A stretch of DNA of 12,503 nt from an uncultured Oscillospiraceae bacterium (lineage in GTDB: Bacteria; Bacillota; Clostridia; Oscillospirales; Acutalibacteraceae): contig CAJJLZ010000043.1 in assembly GCA_905192745.1 (NCBI GenBank), forward strand, positions 1 through 12,503, given 5' to 3'. Positions 6,159 through 12,503 of this stretch are shown piece after piece. The position numbers and the translations under genes are program-made. The notes under the pieces were generated by a model. The model was not told the origin of the DNA. It searched no databases and saw only the letters and a list, made by a program, of their open reading frames with translations. The stretch's first letter is position 1. Each line of letters opens with the position of its first letter.

Positions 6159-7163
6159 TTATTTCGCCTCGGACACCGCCACGGCGCAGGCGACCGTCGC
6201 GCCGACCATGGGGTTGTTGCCCATGCCGATGAGGCCCATCATTTCCACATGAGCGGGGACGGAGGAGGAGCCGGCAAACTGCGCGTCGCCGTGCATACGG
6301 CCCATCGAGTCGGTCAGGCCGTAGGAAGCCGGGCCGGCCGCCACGTTATCGGGGTGCAGGGTACGGCCCGTGCCGCCGCCCGACGCAACGGAGAAATATT
6401 TCTTGTTGTTCTCAATCGCCCACTTTTTGTAGGTGCCGGCCACCAGATGCTGGAAGCGGGTGGGATTGGTGGAGTTACCGGTGATCGAAACTTCCACGCT
6501 CTCATGCTGCATGATCGCCACGCCTTCGAGCACGTCGTTCGCACCGTAGCACTTGACCGCCGCGCGCTCGCCGTCCGAGAACGCCTTCTCGCGCACGATT
6601 TTCAGCTCGCCGGTGTAGAAATCGTAATCGGTCTCCACATAGGTGAAGCCGTTGATACGGCTGATGATATAGGCCGCGTCTTTGCCGAGGCCGTTCAGGA
6701 TCACGCGCAGGGGCTGCTTGCGGACCTTGTTCGCGGTACGGGCGATGCCGATCGCGCCTTCCGCGGCGGCGAAGGATTCATGGCCGGCGAGAAACGCGAA
6801 GCACTGGGTGTCCTCCGACAGGAGCATTTTGCCGAGGTTGCCGTGGCCTAGACCGACCTTGCGCTGCTCGGCGACCGAACCGGGTACGCAGAACGCCTGC
6901 AGGCCCTCGCCGATCACGGCGGAAGCTTCGGCGGCGTCGGTGACGCCGCGCTTCAGAGCGAGCGCCACGCCCAGGGTGTAGGCCCAGACGGCGTTTTCAA
7001 ACGCGATGGGCTGCACGCCCTTCACAATGGCGTCCACGTCGATCCCCTTGGAAAGGCAGAGGTCGCGGGCCGCTTCCATACTGCCGAGATCGTTGTCCGC
7101 CAGAAACTTTTCGATCTTGGCCATTCTTCTCTCTTTGCCTTCAAATTTGACATCGTTAGCCAT
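6159..7163 (-). CDS. GGGtGRT protein, function unknown
   Basis: A 334-residue protein of the family named for its GGGTGRT motif, seen here at residues 262-268 (VASGGGTGRTLHPDNVAAGP). Other notable stretches are the glycine-rich VGLGHGNLGKMLLSEDTQCFAF (103-124 overall), ITGNSTNPTRFQHLVAGTY (227-245), and the C-terminal MGLIGMGNNPMVGATVACAV (309-328). Five Cys (36, 92, 121, 205, 326) are scattered, not in a ferredoxin-type cluster. I see no signal peptide. The family is typically encoded beside an Fe-S scaffold protein in anaerobes, as here: the gene starts 15 bases after the scaffold stop, with AGGAGG 7 bases before its ATG. That linkage suggests work on Fe-S clusters or an Fe-S enzyme. I know of no established reaction for it, so family assignment is confident but function is open. 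Confidence 0.9.
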   Translation of the reverse strand: MANDVKFEGKERRMAKIEKFLADNDLGSMEAARDLCLSKGIDVDAIVKGVQPIAFENAVWAYTLGVALALKRGVTDAAEASAVIGEGLQAFCVPGSVAEQRKVGLGHGNLGKMLLSEDTQCFAFLAGHESFAAAEGAIGIARTANKVRKQPLRVILNGLGKDAAYIISRINGFTYVETDYDFYTGELKIVREKAFSDGERAAVKCYGANDVLEGVAIMQHESVEVSITGNSTNPTRFQHLVAGTYKKWAIENNKKYFSVASGGGTGRTLHPDNVAAGPASYGLTDSMGRMHGDAQFAGSSSVPAHVEMMGLIGMGNNPMVGATVACAVAVSEAK

Positions 7164-7178
7164 TAGTCCGTCCTCCTC

Positions 7179-7880
7179 TTATTCCTCACGGGGGTCAATG
7201 TACTTGGCGGCTCCGTCGAAGCGGCCGTACTGCCCGATGTTCTTTTTATACGCCTCGTTCGGCTCCATGCCATGGCGGATATCCTCCAGCATCTTGCCCA
7301 GACGGACGAACTGATAGCCGGTTACTTCGCCCTCTTCATCCAGAGCGAGCTTGGTCACATAGCCTTCGGCCATTTCCAGATAGCGGACGCCTTTCGCCTT
7401 GGTGGAGTACATGGTGCCGACCTGCGAACGCAGACCCTTTCCCAGATCCTCCAGTCCGGCGCCGACCGGCAGGCCGTCCTCGGAGAAAGCGGACTGGGTG
7501 CGGCCGTAGACCAGCTGCTGGAAGATTTCCCGCATCGCCACATTGATGGCGTCGCAGACCAGATCGGTATTCAGGCATTCCAGCAGGGTTTTTCCCGGCA
7601 GGATTTCCGCGGCCATAGCGGCGGAGTGGGTCATGCCGGAGCAGCCGACGGTTTCTACCAGCGCCTCCTCGACAATGCCGTCCTTTACGTTCAGGGTCAG
7701 CTTGCAGGTGCCCTGCTGCGGAGCGCACCAGCCCACGCCGTGGGACAGGCCGGAGATATCGGTGATCTGGGTGGATTTGACCCATTTGCCCTCCTCCGGG
7801 ATCGGGGCGGGACCGTGGTGCGGACCCTTTTTGACGACGCACATGGATTCCACTTCATGGGAATAATTGATGTTGGCCAT
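7179..7880 (-). CDS. NifU-like iron-sulfur cluster assembly scaffold protein
   Basis: A 233-residue protein related to the IscU/NifU N-terminal scaffold fold, on which Fe-S clusters are assembled before transfer. The core lies in the first half: GTCKLTLNVKDGIVEEALVE (57-76), then TVGCSGMTHSAAMAAEILPG (77-96) and LLECLNTDLVCDAI (99-112). These place Cys at 80, 102 and 109; C14, C52 and C59 lie further upstream. The C-terminal half (about 125-233) is an extension not found in ordinary IscU and belongs to the scaffold subtype paired with GGGtGRT proteins. The start at 7880 is set by AAAGGAG 7 bases upstream; the in-frame ATG at 7946 would read through the leader hairpin and lacks such a site. 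It is the first gene of a two-gene operon. Confidence 0.88.
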   Translation of the reverse strand: MANINYSHEVESMCVVKKGPHHGPAPIPEEGKWVKSTQITDISGLSHGVGWCAPQQGTCKLTLNVKDGIVEEALVETVGCSGMTHSAAMAAEILPGKTLLECLNTDLVCDAINVAMREIFQQLVYGRTQSAFSEDGLPVGAGLEDLGKGLRSQVGTMYSTKAKGVRYLEMAEGYVTKLALDEEGEVTGYQFVRLGKMLEDIRHGMEPNEAYKKNIGQYGRFDGAAKYIDPREE

Positions 7881-7898
7881 ATTTGTACTCCTTTCGGC

Positions 7899-7936
7899 TT
7901 TTGTTTGCCTGCAGTCCCGATTGCAGGCAAACAAAA
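7899..7936. repeat. 15-bp perfect inverted repeat in the scaffold-gene leader
   Basis: TTTTGTTTGCCTGCA (7899-7913) is repeated in perfect reverse complement at 7922-7936, with an eight-base spacer. It lies in the predicted leader of the scaffold/GGGtGRT mRNA, ending 18 bases before the ATG and a few bases before its ribosome binding site. No T-run follows on either strand, so it is not a terminator. It may be an operator, an RNA thermometer-like or stabilising hairpin, or a translation control element. Confidence 0.8.
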
Positions 7937-7990
7937 TTGTCCGCAACCAGAAATGCCTTTACAGAAACGGTGCTTTATCACACGAAGATT

Positions 7991-8019
7991 ATTATATCGA
8001 ATTTTCCCTTCGCGCGCAA
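7991..8019 (-). promoter_or_regulatory. Promoter of the Fe-S scaffold/GGGtGRT operon
   Basis: On the minus strand, TTGCGC (8019-8014) and a perfect TATAAT (7996-7991) are separated by 17 bases. The -35 matches only 3 of 6 positions. The start site would fall near 7984, giving a leader of about 100 bases that contains the inverted repeat at 7899-7936. Confidence 0.65.
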
Positions 8020-8102
8020 GAGCGGGAAGGGGGAATTGACGGAAAATTAACAAATAAATCGAACCGTATTCCTTTGCGAAAAGTTGGTGAGTTTGGATAA
8101 AT

Positions 8103-8130
8103 CAAAAGCGGAAGGGCATTGCCTTCCGCT
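8103..8130 (-). terminator. Terminator after the Cro/CI-type regulator
   Basis: On the minus strand the stem AGCGGAAGGC (8130-8121) pairs with GC(C)CTTCCGCT (8117-8107), with one bulged base and a three-base loop. TTTTGATTT follows. It begins a few bases after the regulator's TAG and closes the DUF2975/regulator operon. Confidence 0.75.
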
Positions 8131-8133
8131 CTT

Positions 8134-8397
8134 CTATCCTTCCATGTTCTTTTTCGGGGGATTTTCCGTTTCATTTTCGGTTTCGTCGTCTTCCTCCTCC
8201 GCATATTCCAGCAGATCGCCGGGCTGGCAGTCCAGCGCCCGGCAGATCGCGTCCAGCGTGGAGAAGCGGACGGCGCGGGCGCGGTTGTTTTTCAGGATGG
8301 AGAGATTGGCGAGCGATATCCCCACCTTATCGGAAAGCTCGGTCAGCCCGATTTTTCGTTTCGCCATCATGACGTCGAGGTTAATGAGAATTGCCAT
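8134..8397 (-). CDS. Cro/CI-type (XRE) helix-turn-helix regulator
   Basis: An 87-residue DNA-binding protein of the small regulator type (YozG-like) encoded beside DUF2975 membrane proteins. The N-terminus MAILINLDVMMAKRKIGLTE (1-20) leads into the helix-turn-helix (LTELSDKVGISLANLSILKN, 18-37) and the conserved RFSTLDAICRALDCQPGDLLEY (44-65). The last 20 residues are Glu/Asp-rich and look disordered. The ATG at 8397 matches where the family starts; an open extension to 8484 has no similarity. The ribosome binding site is modest (GAGGG, 10 bases away). The stop of the DUF2975 gene lies 93 bases upstream and no promoter is evident between them, so they are probably cotranscribed. Such pairs are common, but their targets are unknown to me. 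Confidence 0.9.
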   Translation of the reverse strand: MAILINLDVMMAKRKIGLTELSDKVGISLANLSILKNNRARAVRFSTLDAICRALDCQPGDLLEYAEEEDDETENETENPPKKNMEG

Positions 8398-8490
8398 CCG
8401 GGTCTGTCCCTCTTTCCCGGCGGAGAGCCGCCGTAATGAAACCTGATGAAAGCAGCGGAAAACGACGCGTGGAAAACAATCCAATCGGCC

Positions 8491-8952
8491 TCAGATCGTC
8501 ATGTCGTTTTCTTCCTTAAAAGCAATAGCCTGCCGGAAAATCTGGGCAAAAACGAAAAGAATCAACCCCACCACTGAAAAGGTCACAAACACTACCACCA
8601 TAAAAAAACGGGTGACCACGAAAACCGAGAGGAAATAGAAGGCGGCGAGCACAAGGCACTCCACCCCGATCACCCGTAGGCGGCGGACCATCTCCGGGAC
8701 GAAGGGATCCCCCTTATTGATAATGTGCATAATCCCCCGCGCCTGCCACAGAATGAGCATCGCCATGATACCGGACAGGAGCAGAACCACGAAATATTTT
8801 TCAAACCACAGGCCCTCTTCGCCGGGAGAGTGACGGGTGACGGCCGGAATACTCCACCGCAGGGTCAGGGTCAGGACGAGAGCCAGTCCCATCAGAAAAT
8901 TCAGCGCGTATTCGATCCAGCGGCTCAGCCCGTTTTCCCCCAAAATCGTCAT
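8491..8952 (-). CDS. DUF2975 family membrane protein
   Basis: A 153-residue integral membrane protein with four predicted transmembrane helices (about 14-32, 52-69, 95-113 and 117-137). Family marks are KGDPFVPEMVRRLRVIG (80-96) between helices two and three and the terminal FRQAIAFKEENDMTI (139-153). Its function is unknown; its habitual partner is the Cro/CI-type regulator encoded next to it, so it may act as a membrane sensor or antagonist of that regulator (inference). The start at 8952 is preferred for a GGAG 6 bases upstream. An upstream TTG (9003) would extend it by 17 residues with no supporting ribosome binding site, and the ATG at 8964 touches its AGAGGA. Confidence 0.88.
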   Translation of the reverse strand: MTILGENGLSRWIEYALNFLMGLALVLTLTLRWSIPAVTRHSPGEEGLWFEKYFVVLLLSGIMAMLILWQARGIMHIINKGDPFVPEMVRRLRVIGVECLVLAAFYFLSVFVVTRFFMVVVFVTFSVVGLILFVFAQIFRQAIAFKEENDMTI

Positions 8953-9028
8953 GGCTATCTCCATTCCTCTGCAGAAATCTGGGATTCGGCGGTTCCCGTT
9001 CAACCGGAATCACGGCGGATCGTCCCTG

Positions 9029-9057
9029 ATTATAACGCAAAAAACCGGACAGGTCAA
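9029..9057 (-). promoter_or_regulatory. Sigma-A promoter of the DUF2975/regulator operon
   Basis: On the minus strand TTGACC (9057-9052), a 17-base spacer and a perfect TATAAT (9034-9029) form a strong vegetative promoter. Transcription would start near 9022, about 70 bases before the preferred ATG at 8952, which also argues for that start, although the TTG at 9003 would still lie within the mRNA. Confidence 0.85.
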
Positions 9058-9110
9058 ATGCAACCGGCGGAATTTGCAGGGAAAAGCGGAATTCCGGCAC
9101 AGGATTTTGC

Positions 9111-9139
9111 TTGTCACGACGGCGAGGATGTGCTATAGT
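9111..9139 (+). promoter_or_regulatory. Sigma-A promoter of secA
   Basis: TTGTCA (9111-9116), a 17-base spacer and TATAGT (9134-9139) with an extended TGC before the -10 (9131-9133). The start site would be near 9146, leaving a leader of about 68 bases. It is divergent from the DUF2975 promoter, with the two -35 elements about 53 bases apart. Confidence 0.82.
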
Positions 9140-9213
9140 AAATAAGATATTGTGAAAGAACCGGGCCGTTTTTTCGGCTTCCGTCTATTTTCTGCAAATG
9201 AGGTGTCTGTGGA

Positions 9214-11958
9214 ATGGGACTGCTTAAAGCGATTTTTGGCGATTACAGTAAAAAAGAGATCAAGCGGATCCGCCCCCTGTGCGACAAGGTGCTCGCGCTG
9301 GAGGAAAAGTATAAGGCGATGAGCGAGGAGGAGCTTCAGGGGCAGACTGCCGTGCTGAAGGATCGGCTGGCGATGGGAGAATCGCTGGACGACATCCTTC
9401 CCGACGCGTTCGCGGTCTGCCGCGAAGCGACCGACCGGGTGCTTGGCCAGCCCCACTATCCTGTGCAGATCCTCGGCGCCATTATCCTGCATCAGGGCCG
9501 GATCGCCGAGATGAAGACCGGTGAAGGCAAAACCCAGACCGTCATCCTGCCCGCTTACCTGAACGCCCTGACCGGCGAGGGCGTGCATGTCGTTACCGTC
9601 AATGACTATCTGGCCCGCCGCGACAGCGAATGGATGGGGAAGGTGTACCGTTATCTCGGCATGACGGTCGGCCTGATTACCCACGATATGGAACCGAAGG
9701 ACCGCAAGGCGGCCTATGCGGCGGATATTACTTACGGCACCAACAATGAGCTGGGCTTCGATTACCTGCGGGATAACATGGTGATTTATAAGCAGAACAA
9801 GGTGCAGCGCGGCCATCACTATGCCATCGTGGACGAGGTGGACTCCATCCTCATCGACGAGGCCCGGACCCCGCTGATTATTTCGGGACAGGGGGACAAA
9901 TCCACCGAGCTGTACGAGCAGGCCGACCGCTTTGCCAAAACCCTGAAAATGGTCAAGGTGAAGGAGCAGGATGCCAAAGAGGAACAGGACAACGTGGACG
10001 GCGACTACATTGTGGACGAAAAGGCCCGCACCGCCACGCTCACTCAGGCCGGCGTCCGGAAGGCGGAATCGCATTTCCGGGTCGAGAACCTGATGGATCC
10101 GGACAACATGACCCTGCTGCATCACATCAATCAGGCCGTCAAAGCCAACGGCGTCATGACCCGGGACGTGGATTACGTCGTCAAGGACGGCGAGGTGCTG
10201 ATTGTCGATGAGTTCACCGGCCGTCTGATGTTCGGCCGCCGGTATAACGAGGGCCTCCATCAGGCCATCGAGGCCAAGGAGGGCGTGAAGGTCGAGCGGG
10301 AAAGTAAGACCCTCGCCACCATCACCTTCCAGAACTTCTTCCGTTTGTACAAAAAGCTTTCCGGCATGACCGGTACGGCGATGACCGAATCCACCGAATT
10401 CGAGCAGATTTACAAGCTCGACGTGGTGGAGGTGCCGACCAACCGGCCGATGATCCGTATCGACCGGCCGGACAGCATTTATAAAACCGAAAAGGGCAAG
10501 TTCCACGCCGTGATCGATCAGATTGAGGCCTGTCATGAAAAGGGGCAGCCGGTGCTGGTCGGCACCATCTCCATCGAAAAGTCGGAGGAGCTTTCCAAGC
10601 TGCTGAACAAGCGGGGCATCAAGCATGTCGTGCTGAATGCCAAGTATCACGACAAGGAGGCCGAAATCGTCGCTCAGGCCGGCCGGAAGGGTGCGGTCAC
10701 TATTGCCACCAATATGGCCGGGCGCGGCACCGACATCAAGCTCGGCGGCAACGCGGAATATCTTGCCAAGGCCGAGATGCGCCGGATGGGCATCCCGGAG
10801 GAGATCATCACCGAATCCACCGACTTCACCGGCACCGACAATGAGGAGGTCGTCGCGGCCCGGCAGACCTTCCAGGAGCTGGAGACAAAATACAAAGAGC
10901 AGATTAAACCCGAGGCGGAAGAGGTCTGTCAGGCCGGCGGTCTGTTCATCCTTGGCACTGAGCGGCATGAGTCCCGCCGGATCGACAATCAGCTCCGCGG
11001 CCGTTCCGCCCGGCAGGGCGATCCCGGCGAATCCCGCTTCTTCCTCTCGCTGGAGGACGACCTGATGCGTCTGTTCGGCGGGGAGAGGATCAACGCCCTG
11101 ATGGAGACTCTCGGCATTGACGAGGATACCCCGATTGAAAACAAGATGCTGTCCAATTCCATCGAAAGCGCCCAGCGCAAGGTGGAGGAACGCAACTTCG
11201 GCATCCGGCGCAACGTGCTGCAGTTTGACGACGTGATGAACCGCCAGCGCGAGCTCATCTACTCCCAGCGGGACAAGGTGCTGGACGGGGAAAGCGTGAA
11301 GGACAGCATCATTGGCATGATTAAGGAAGCGATCGAGGCCAACTGCAAGACCTATCTGGCCAGCGACGATCAGCACGATACCTGGAACCTTGAGGGACTG
11401 CGGGATTATTACGCAGGCTGGCTCGCCAAGCCGGACGATTTTCAGTACACCCCGCAGGAGCTGGAGGACATCAGCCGCGAGGAGATTGCCCAGACCCTGA
11501 TCGATCGTGCGATGACCATTTATGAGGGCAAGGAAAAGCAGTACGGCGAGGGGATCATGCGGGAGATTGAGCGGGTTATCCTGCTCAAGACCGTGGACCG
11601 GTACTGGATGGATCACATCGACAATATGGACGAACTGCGCAAGGGTATCCATCTGCGCGCCTATGGACAGAAGGATCCGGTCGTGATGTACCGGCTGGAA
11701 GGCTTCGATATGTTCGACCAGATGATCGCTTCTATCCGGGAGGATACCGCCCGGCTGATGCTGACCGTCCAGCTCCGCACGCAGGAGGAGCCGAAGCGGG
11801 AACAGGTTGCCAAGCCGACCGCAACCTCCTCCGACGGCACCGATGTAAAGCGGCCGGTACGCAAGACGGTGGCCCAGAAGGTCGGGCGAAACGACCCCTG
11901 TCCCTGCGGAAGCGGGAAGAAATATAAGAAGTGCTGCGGCGCGAAGGACGAGGAATAA
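9214..11958 (+). CDS. secA: Preprotein translocase ATPase SecA
   Basis: The ATP-driven motor that pushes unfolded preproteins through the SecYEG channel. The 914-residue product is full length. It has the N-terminal MGLLKAIFGDYSKKEIKRI and Walker A MKTGEGKTQT (100-109). Walker B reads VDEVDSILIDEARTPLI (206-222). The second nucleotide-binding domain contains TNMAGRGTDIKLGG and RRIDNQLRGRSARQGDPG. The C-terminus carries the zinc-binding SEC-C motif CPCGSGKKYKKCC (C896, C898, C907, C908), which in homologues binds SecB or ribosomes. The ATG at 9214 is preceded by AGGTG, a weak ribosome binding site 9 bases away. In many Firmicutes prfB follows secA; here the gene is monocistronic as far as can be seen and is followed by decayed sequence. 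No terminator is visible right after the stop. Confidence 0.98.
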   Translation: MGLLKAIFGDYSKKEIKRIRPLCDKVLALEEKYKAMSEEELQGQTAVLKDRLAMGESLDDILPDAFAVCREATDRVLGQPHYPVQILGAIILHQGRIAEMKTGEGKTQTVILPAYLNALTGEGVHVVTVNDYLARRDSEWMGKVYRYLGMTVGLITHDMEPKDRKAAYAADITYGTNNELGFDYLRDNMVIYKQNKVQRGHHYAIVDEVDSILIDEARTPLIISGQGDKSTELYEQADRFAKTLKMVKVKEQDAKEEQDNVDGDYIVDEKARTATLTQAGVRKAESHFRVENLMDPDNMTLLHHINQAVKANGVMTRDVDYVVKDGEVLIVDEFTGRLMFGRRYNEGLHQAIEAKEGVKVERESKTLATITFQNFFRLYKKLSGMTGTAMTESTEFEQIYKLDVVEVPTNRPMIRIDRPDSIYKTEKGKFHAVIDQIEACHEKGQPVLVGTISIEKSEELSKLLNKRGIKHVVLNAKYHDKEAEIVAQAGRKGAVTIATNMAGRGTDIKLGGNAEYLAKAEMRRMGIPEEIITESTDFTGTDNEEVVAARQTFQELETKYKEQIKPEAEEVCQAGGLFILGTERHESRRIDNQLRGRSARQGDPGESRFFLSLEDDLMRLFGGERINALMETLGIDEDTPIENKMLSNSIESAQRKVEERNFGIRRNVLQFDDVMNRQRELIYSQRDKVLDGESVKDSIIGMIKEAIEANCKTYLASDDQHDTWNLEGLRDYYAGWLAKPDDFQYTPQELEDISREEIAQTLIDRAMTIYEGKEKQYGEGIMREIERVILLKTVDRYWMDHIDNMDELRKGIHLRAYGQKDPVVMYRLEGFDMFDQMIASIREDTARLMLTVQLRTQEEPKREQVAKPTATSSDGTDVKRPVRKTVAQKVGRNDPCPCGSGKKYKKCCGAKDEE

Positions 11959-12007
11959 CCACCGGCATCGTTCCTGAAGGCGGCGATGCAATGGCTGATG
12001 GCTTTAA

Positions 12008-12110
12008 CGCCGCCTGCGGCTCCCGCCCGGCGGCTTGTTGCTGGCGGCCGTCCTTGTCGGCGTGACGGGCGTACAGGCGTATAAGACATTCAGAAAAGGA
12101 AGATTAAACA
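12008..12110 (+). other. Possible membrane-protein remnant between secA and the interrupted gene
   Basis: The frame open from 12008 reads PGGLLLAAVLVGVTGVQAY (from about 12029) followed by KTFRKGRLN, which resembles a last transmembrane helix with a basic cytoplasmic end. There is no convincing start codon or ribosome binding site, and other frames here give only 25- to 33-codon stretches. It may be the tail of a decayed membrane protein, or chance in GC-rich DNA. Confidence 0.2.
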
Positions 12111-12137
12111 GTGAAACTCGGAATCGTAATAAATTAG
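12111..12137 (+). pseudogene. Interrupted start of a DsrE-family-like gene
   Basis: A GTG at 12111 follows an AGGA ribosome binding site by 10 bases and reads MKLGIVI, then N and a TAG stop at 12135. MKLGIVI is a typical beginning of DsrE-family sulfur or selenium relay proteins, which normally run to about 110 residues. Within two codons the sequence turns AT-rich and loses coding character. The simplest reading is a gene cut by an inserted element a few bases before the stop. Eight codons are thin evidence, so the family name is tentative. Confidence 0.35.
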
Positions 12138-12151
12138 CCTTTTTTCATAAA

Positions 12152-12233
12152 TCCATGTACCTCCATAAAAGTCCGTAAAACCGCATGGTTGCAAGGTTTC
12201 TTAAAAAAGCAAAAGCATAAAGCTCCATGTAAA
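12152..12233. repeat. Decamer repeats of the form TCCATGTAAA
   Basis: TCCATGTACC (12152), TCCATAAAAG (12162) and TCCGTAAAAC (12172) follow each other with an exact 10-bp period, and TCCATGTAAA recurs at 12224. Such helically phased repeats near an element end resemble arm-type binding sites of tyrosine recombinases. Confidence 0.55.
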
Positions 12234-12254
12234 ATCACATAATTTAATGCCATT

Positions 12255-12276
12255 TGGGCGTAGAAATGGGCGTAGA
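12255..12276. repeat. Direct repeat TGGGCGTAGA
   Basis: TGGGCGTAGA occurs at 12255-12264 and 12267-12276 with a 12-bp period. On the minus strand it reads as a repeated Ser-Thr-Pro (STPISTP) ahead of a stop, which might be a remnant of a gene's 3' end, but the frame is only 21 codons long. Confidence 0.5.
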
Positions 12277-12397
12277 TTGATAGTTCAAAATCGGAGTCCA
12301 ATGCAATTTTTACTGATAAATAGTACGCTTATAAGTTTCTACGGATAAGACCATACGGCATAACAGAACAAACCGAAAATTTTATATTGCACCGCAC

Positions 12398-12446
12398 AAG
12401 CGGCGTTTCCCACTTCCACACGGAAGAACAGGAACGCCGCTTTTTT
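12398..12446 (+). terminator. Rho-independent terminator in the right-end element
   Basis: AAGCGGCGTT (12398-12407) pairs with AACGCCGCTT (12433-12442); the stem continues through CC/GG around a bulged T. An inner TTCC/GGAA hairpin caps it, and six T (12441-12446) follow. It faces the plus strand, so a transcript ending here, possibly a small RNA, would come from the 12138-12397 stretch; no promoter is obvious. Confidence 0.75.
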
Positions 12447-12503
12447 CATGCCCTTTGTTACGCAGTAGGGGCAGAAAAAGCCTTGCTACAAGCGGCTTTG
12501 CGG

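Larger units (their letters stand above)
12138..12503. mobile_element. Probable end of an integrated mobile element, incomplete
   Basis: From about 12135 the base composition falls to roughly one third to 40% GC by rough count, against about 60% in secA. No gene of normal size is found to the window edge. The stretch holds four decamer repeats (12152-12233), a tandem GGGCGTAGA repeat and a hairpin terminator. This arrangement, directly abutting a broken gene, is what the terminus of an integrative element or prophage with integrase arm sites looks like. No integrase is visible, so the element type is unknown. Confidence 0.42.

Noticed and set aside
7899..7936. Inverted repeat as a terminator
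   Set aside because: Neither side is followed by a run of T and it lies within a leader just before a start codon.
9133..11991. 952-codon minus-strand open frame
   Set aside because: Antisense shadow of secA across its whole length and beyond, with no domain and no start signal.
12139..12338. Minus-strand open frame containing IYAHFYAQMALNYV as an integrase end
   Set aside because: No start codon with a ribosome binding site, no recombinase motifs, low-complexity Phe/Cys-rich composition; treated as chance in AT-rich DNA.
1..12503. tRNA, rRNA, CRISPR array or riboswitch
   Set aside because: I found no cloverleaf with conserved TTCGANNC arm, no regularly spaced direct repeats with unique spacers, and no known riboswitch core in any leader.

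Overview
The window looks like chromosomal DNA from an anaerobic, endospore-forming Firmicute, most likely a gut-type Clostridia member of moderately high GC. The signs are a cotJABC spore-coat operon, a YlmC/YmxH sporulation protein, an oxygen-sensitive class III ribonucleotide reductase with its activase, and a GGGtGRT/Fe-S scaffold pair of a kind found in strict anaerobes. The lineage is inferred from gene content and cannot be fixed more closely from this sequence.

Layout. Positions 1-160 hold a short open frame of unknown origin that abuts a C-terminally truncated cotJC. The coat genes cotJA-cotJB-cotJC (1100 down to 161) run on the minus strand. A divergent intergenic region with two nested inverted repeats separates them from nagB (1331-2056, plus). 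Next on the plus strand are an MGMT-type alkyltransferase homologue (2161-2520) and ylmC/ymxH (2613-2912). Two strong hairpin terminators punctuate this part. From 5710 down to 2984 the minus strand carries nrdD and nrdG, behind a well-formed sigma-A promoter overlapped by two NrdR-type boxes exactly 32 bp apart. After a gene-free, terminator-rich gap (5815-6158), the minus strand carries an Fe-S scaffold gene and the GGGtGRT gene (7880 down to 6159), with a promoter and a 15-bp perfect inverted repeat in the leader. A two-gene minus-strand unit follows: a DUF2975 membrane protein and a Cro/CI-type regulator (8952 down to 8134). It is divergent from secA (9214-11958, plus), and both have clear sigma-A promoters.

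After secA the sequence decays. A ribosome binding site and eight codons matching the start of a DsrE-family gene (12111) run straight into AT-rich DNA. That DNA has decamer repeats, a tandem GGGCGTAGA repeat and a terminator, and looks like the end of an integrated element that has cut a gene. Both ends of the window therefore show broken genes (cotJC on the left, the DsrE-like gene on the right), consistent with recombination at its borders.

Functionally the window is mostly housekeeping (protein export, anaerobic dNTP synthesis, amino-sugar catabolism) plus sporulation genes. The least understood part is the GGGtGRT/Fe-S scaffold operon, whose biochemical role I do not know to be established; its leader hairpin is also unexplained.
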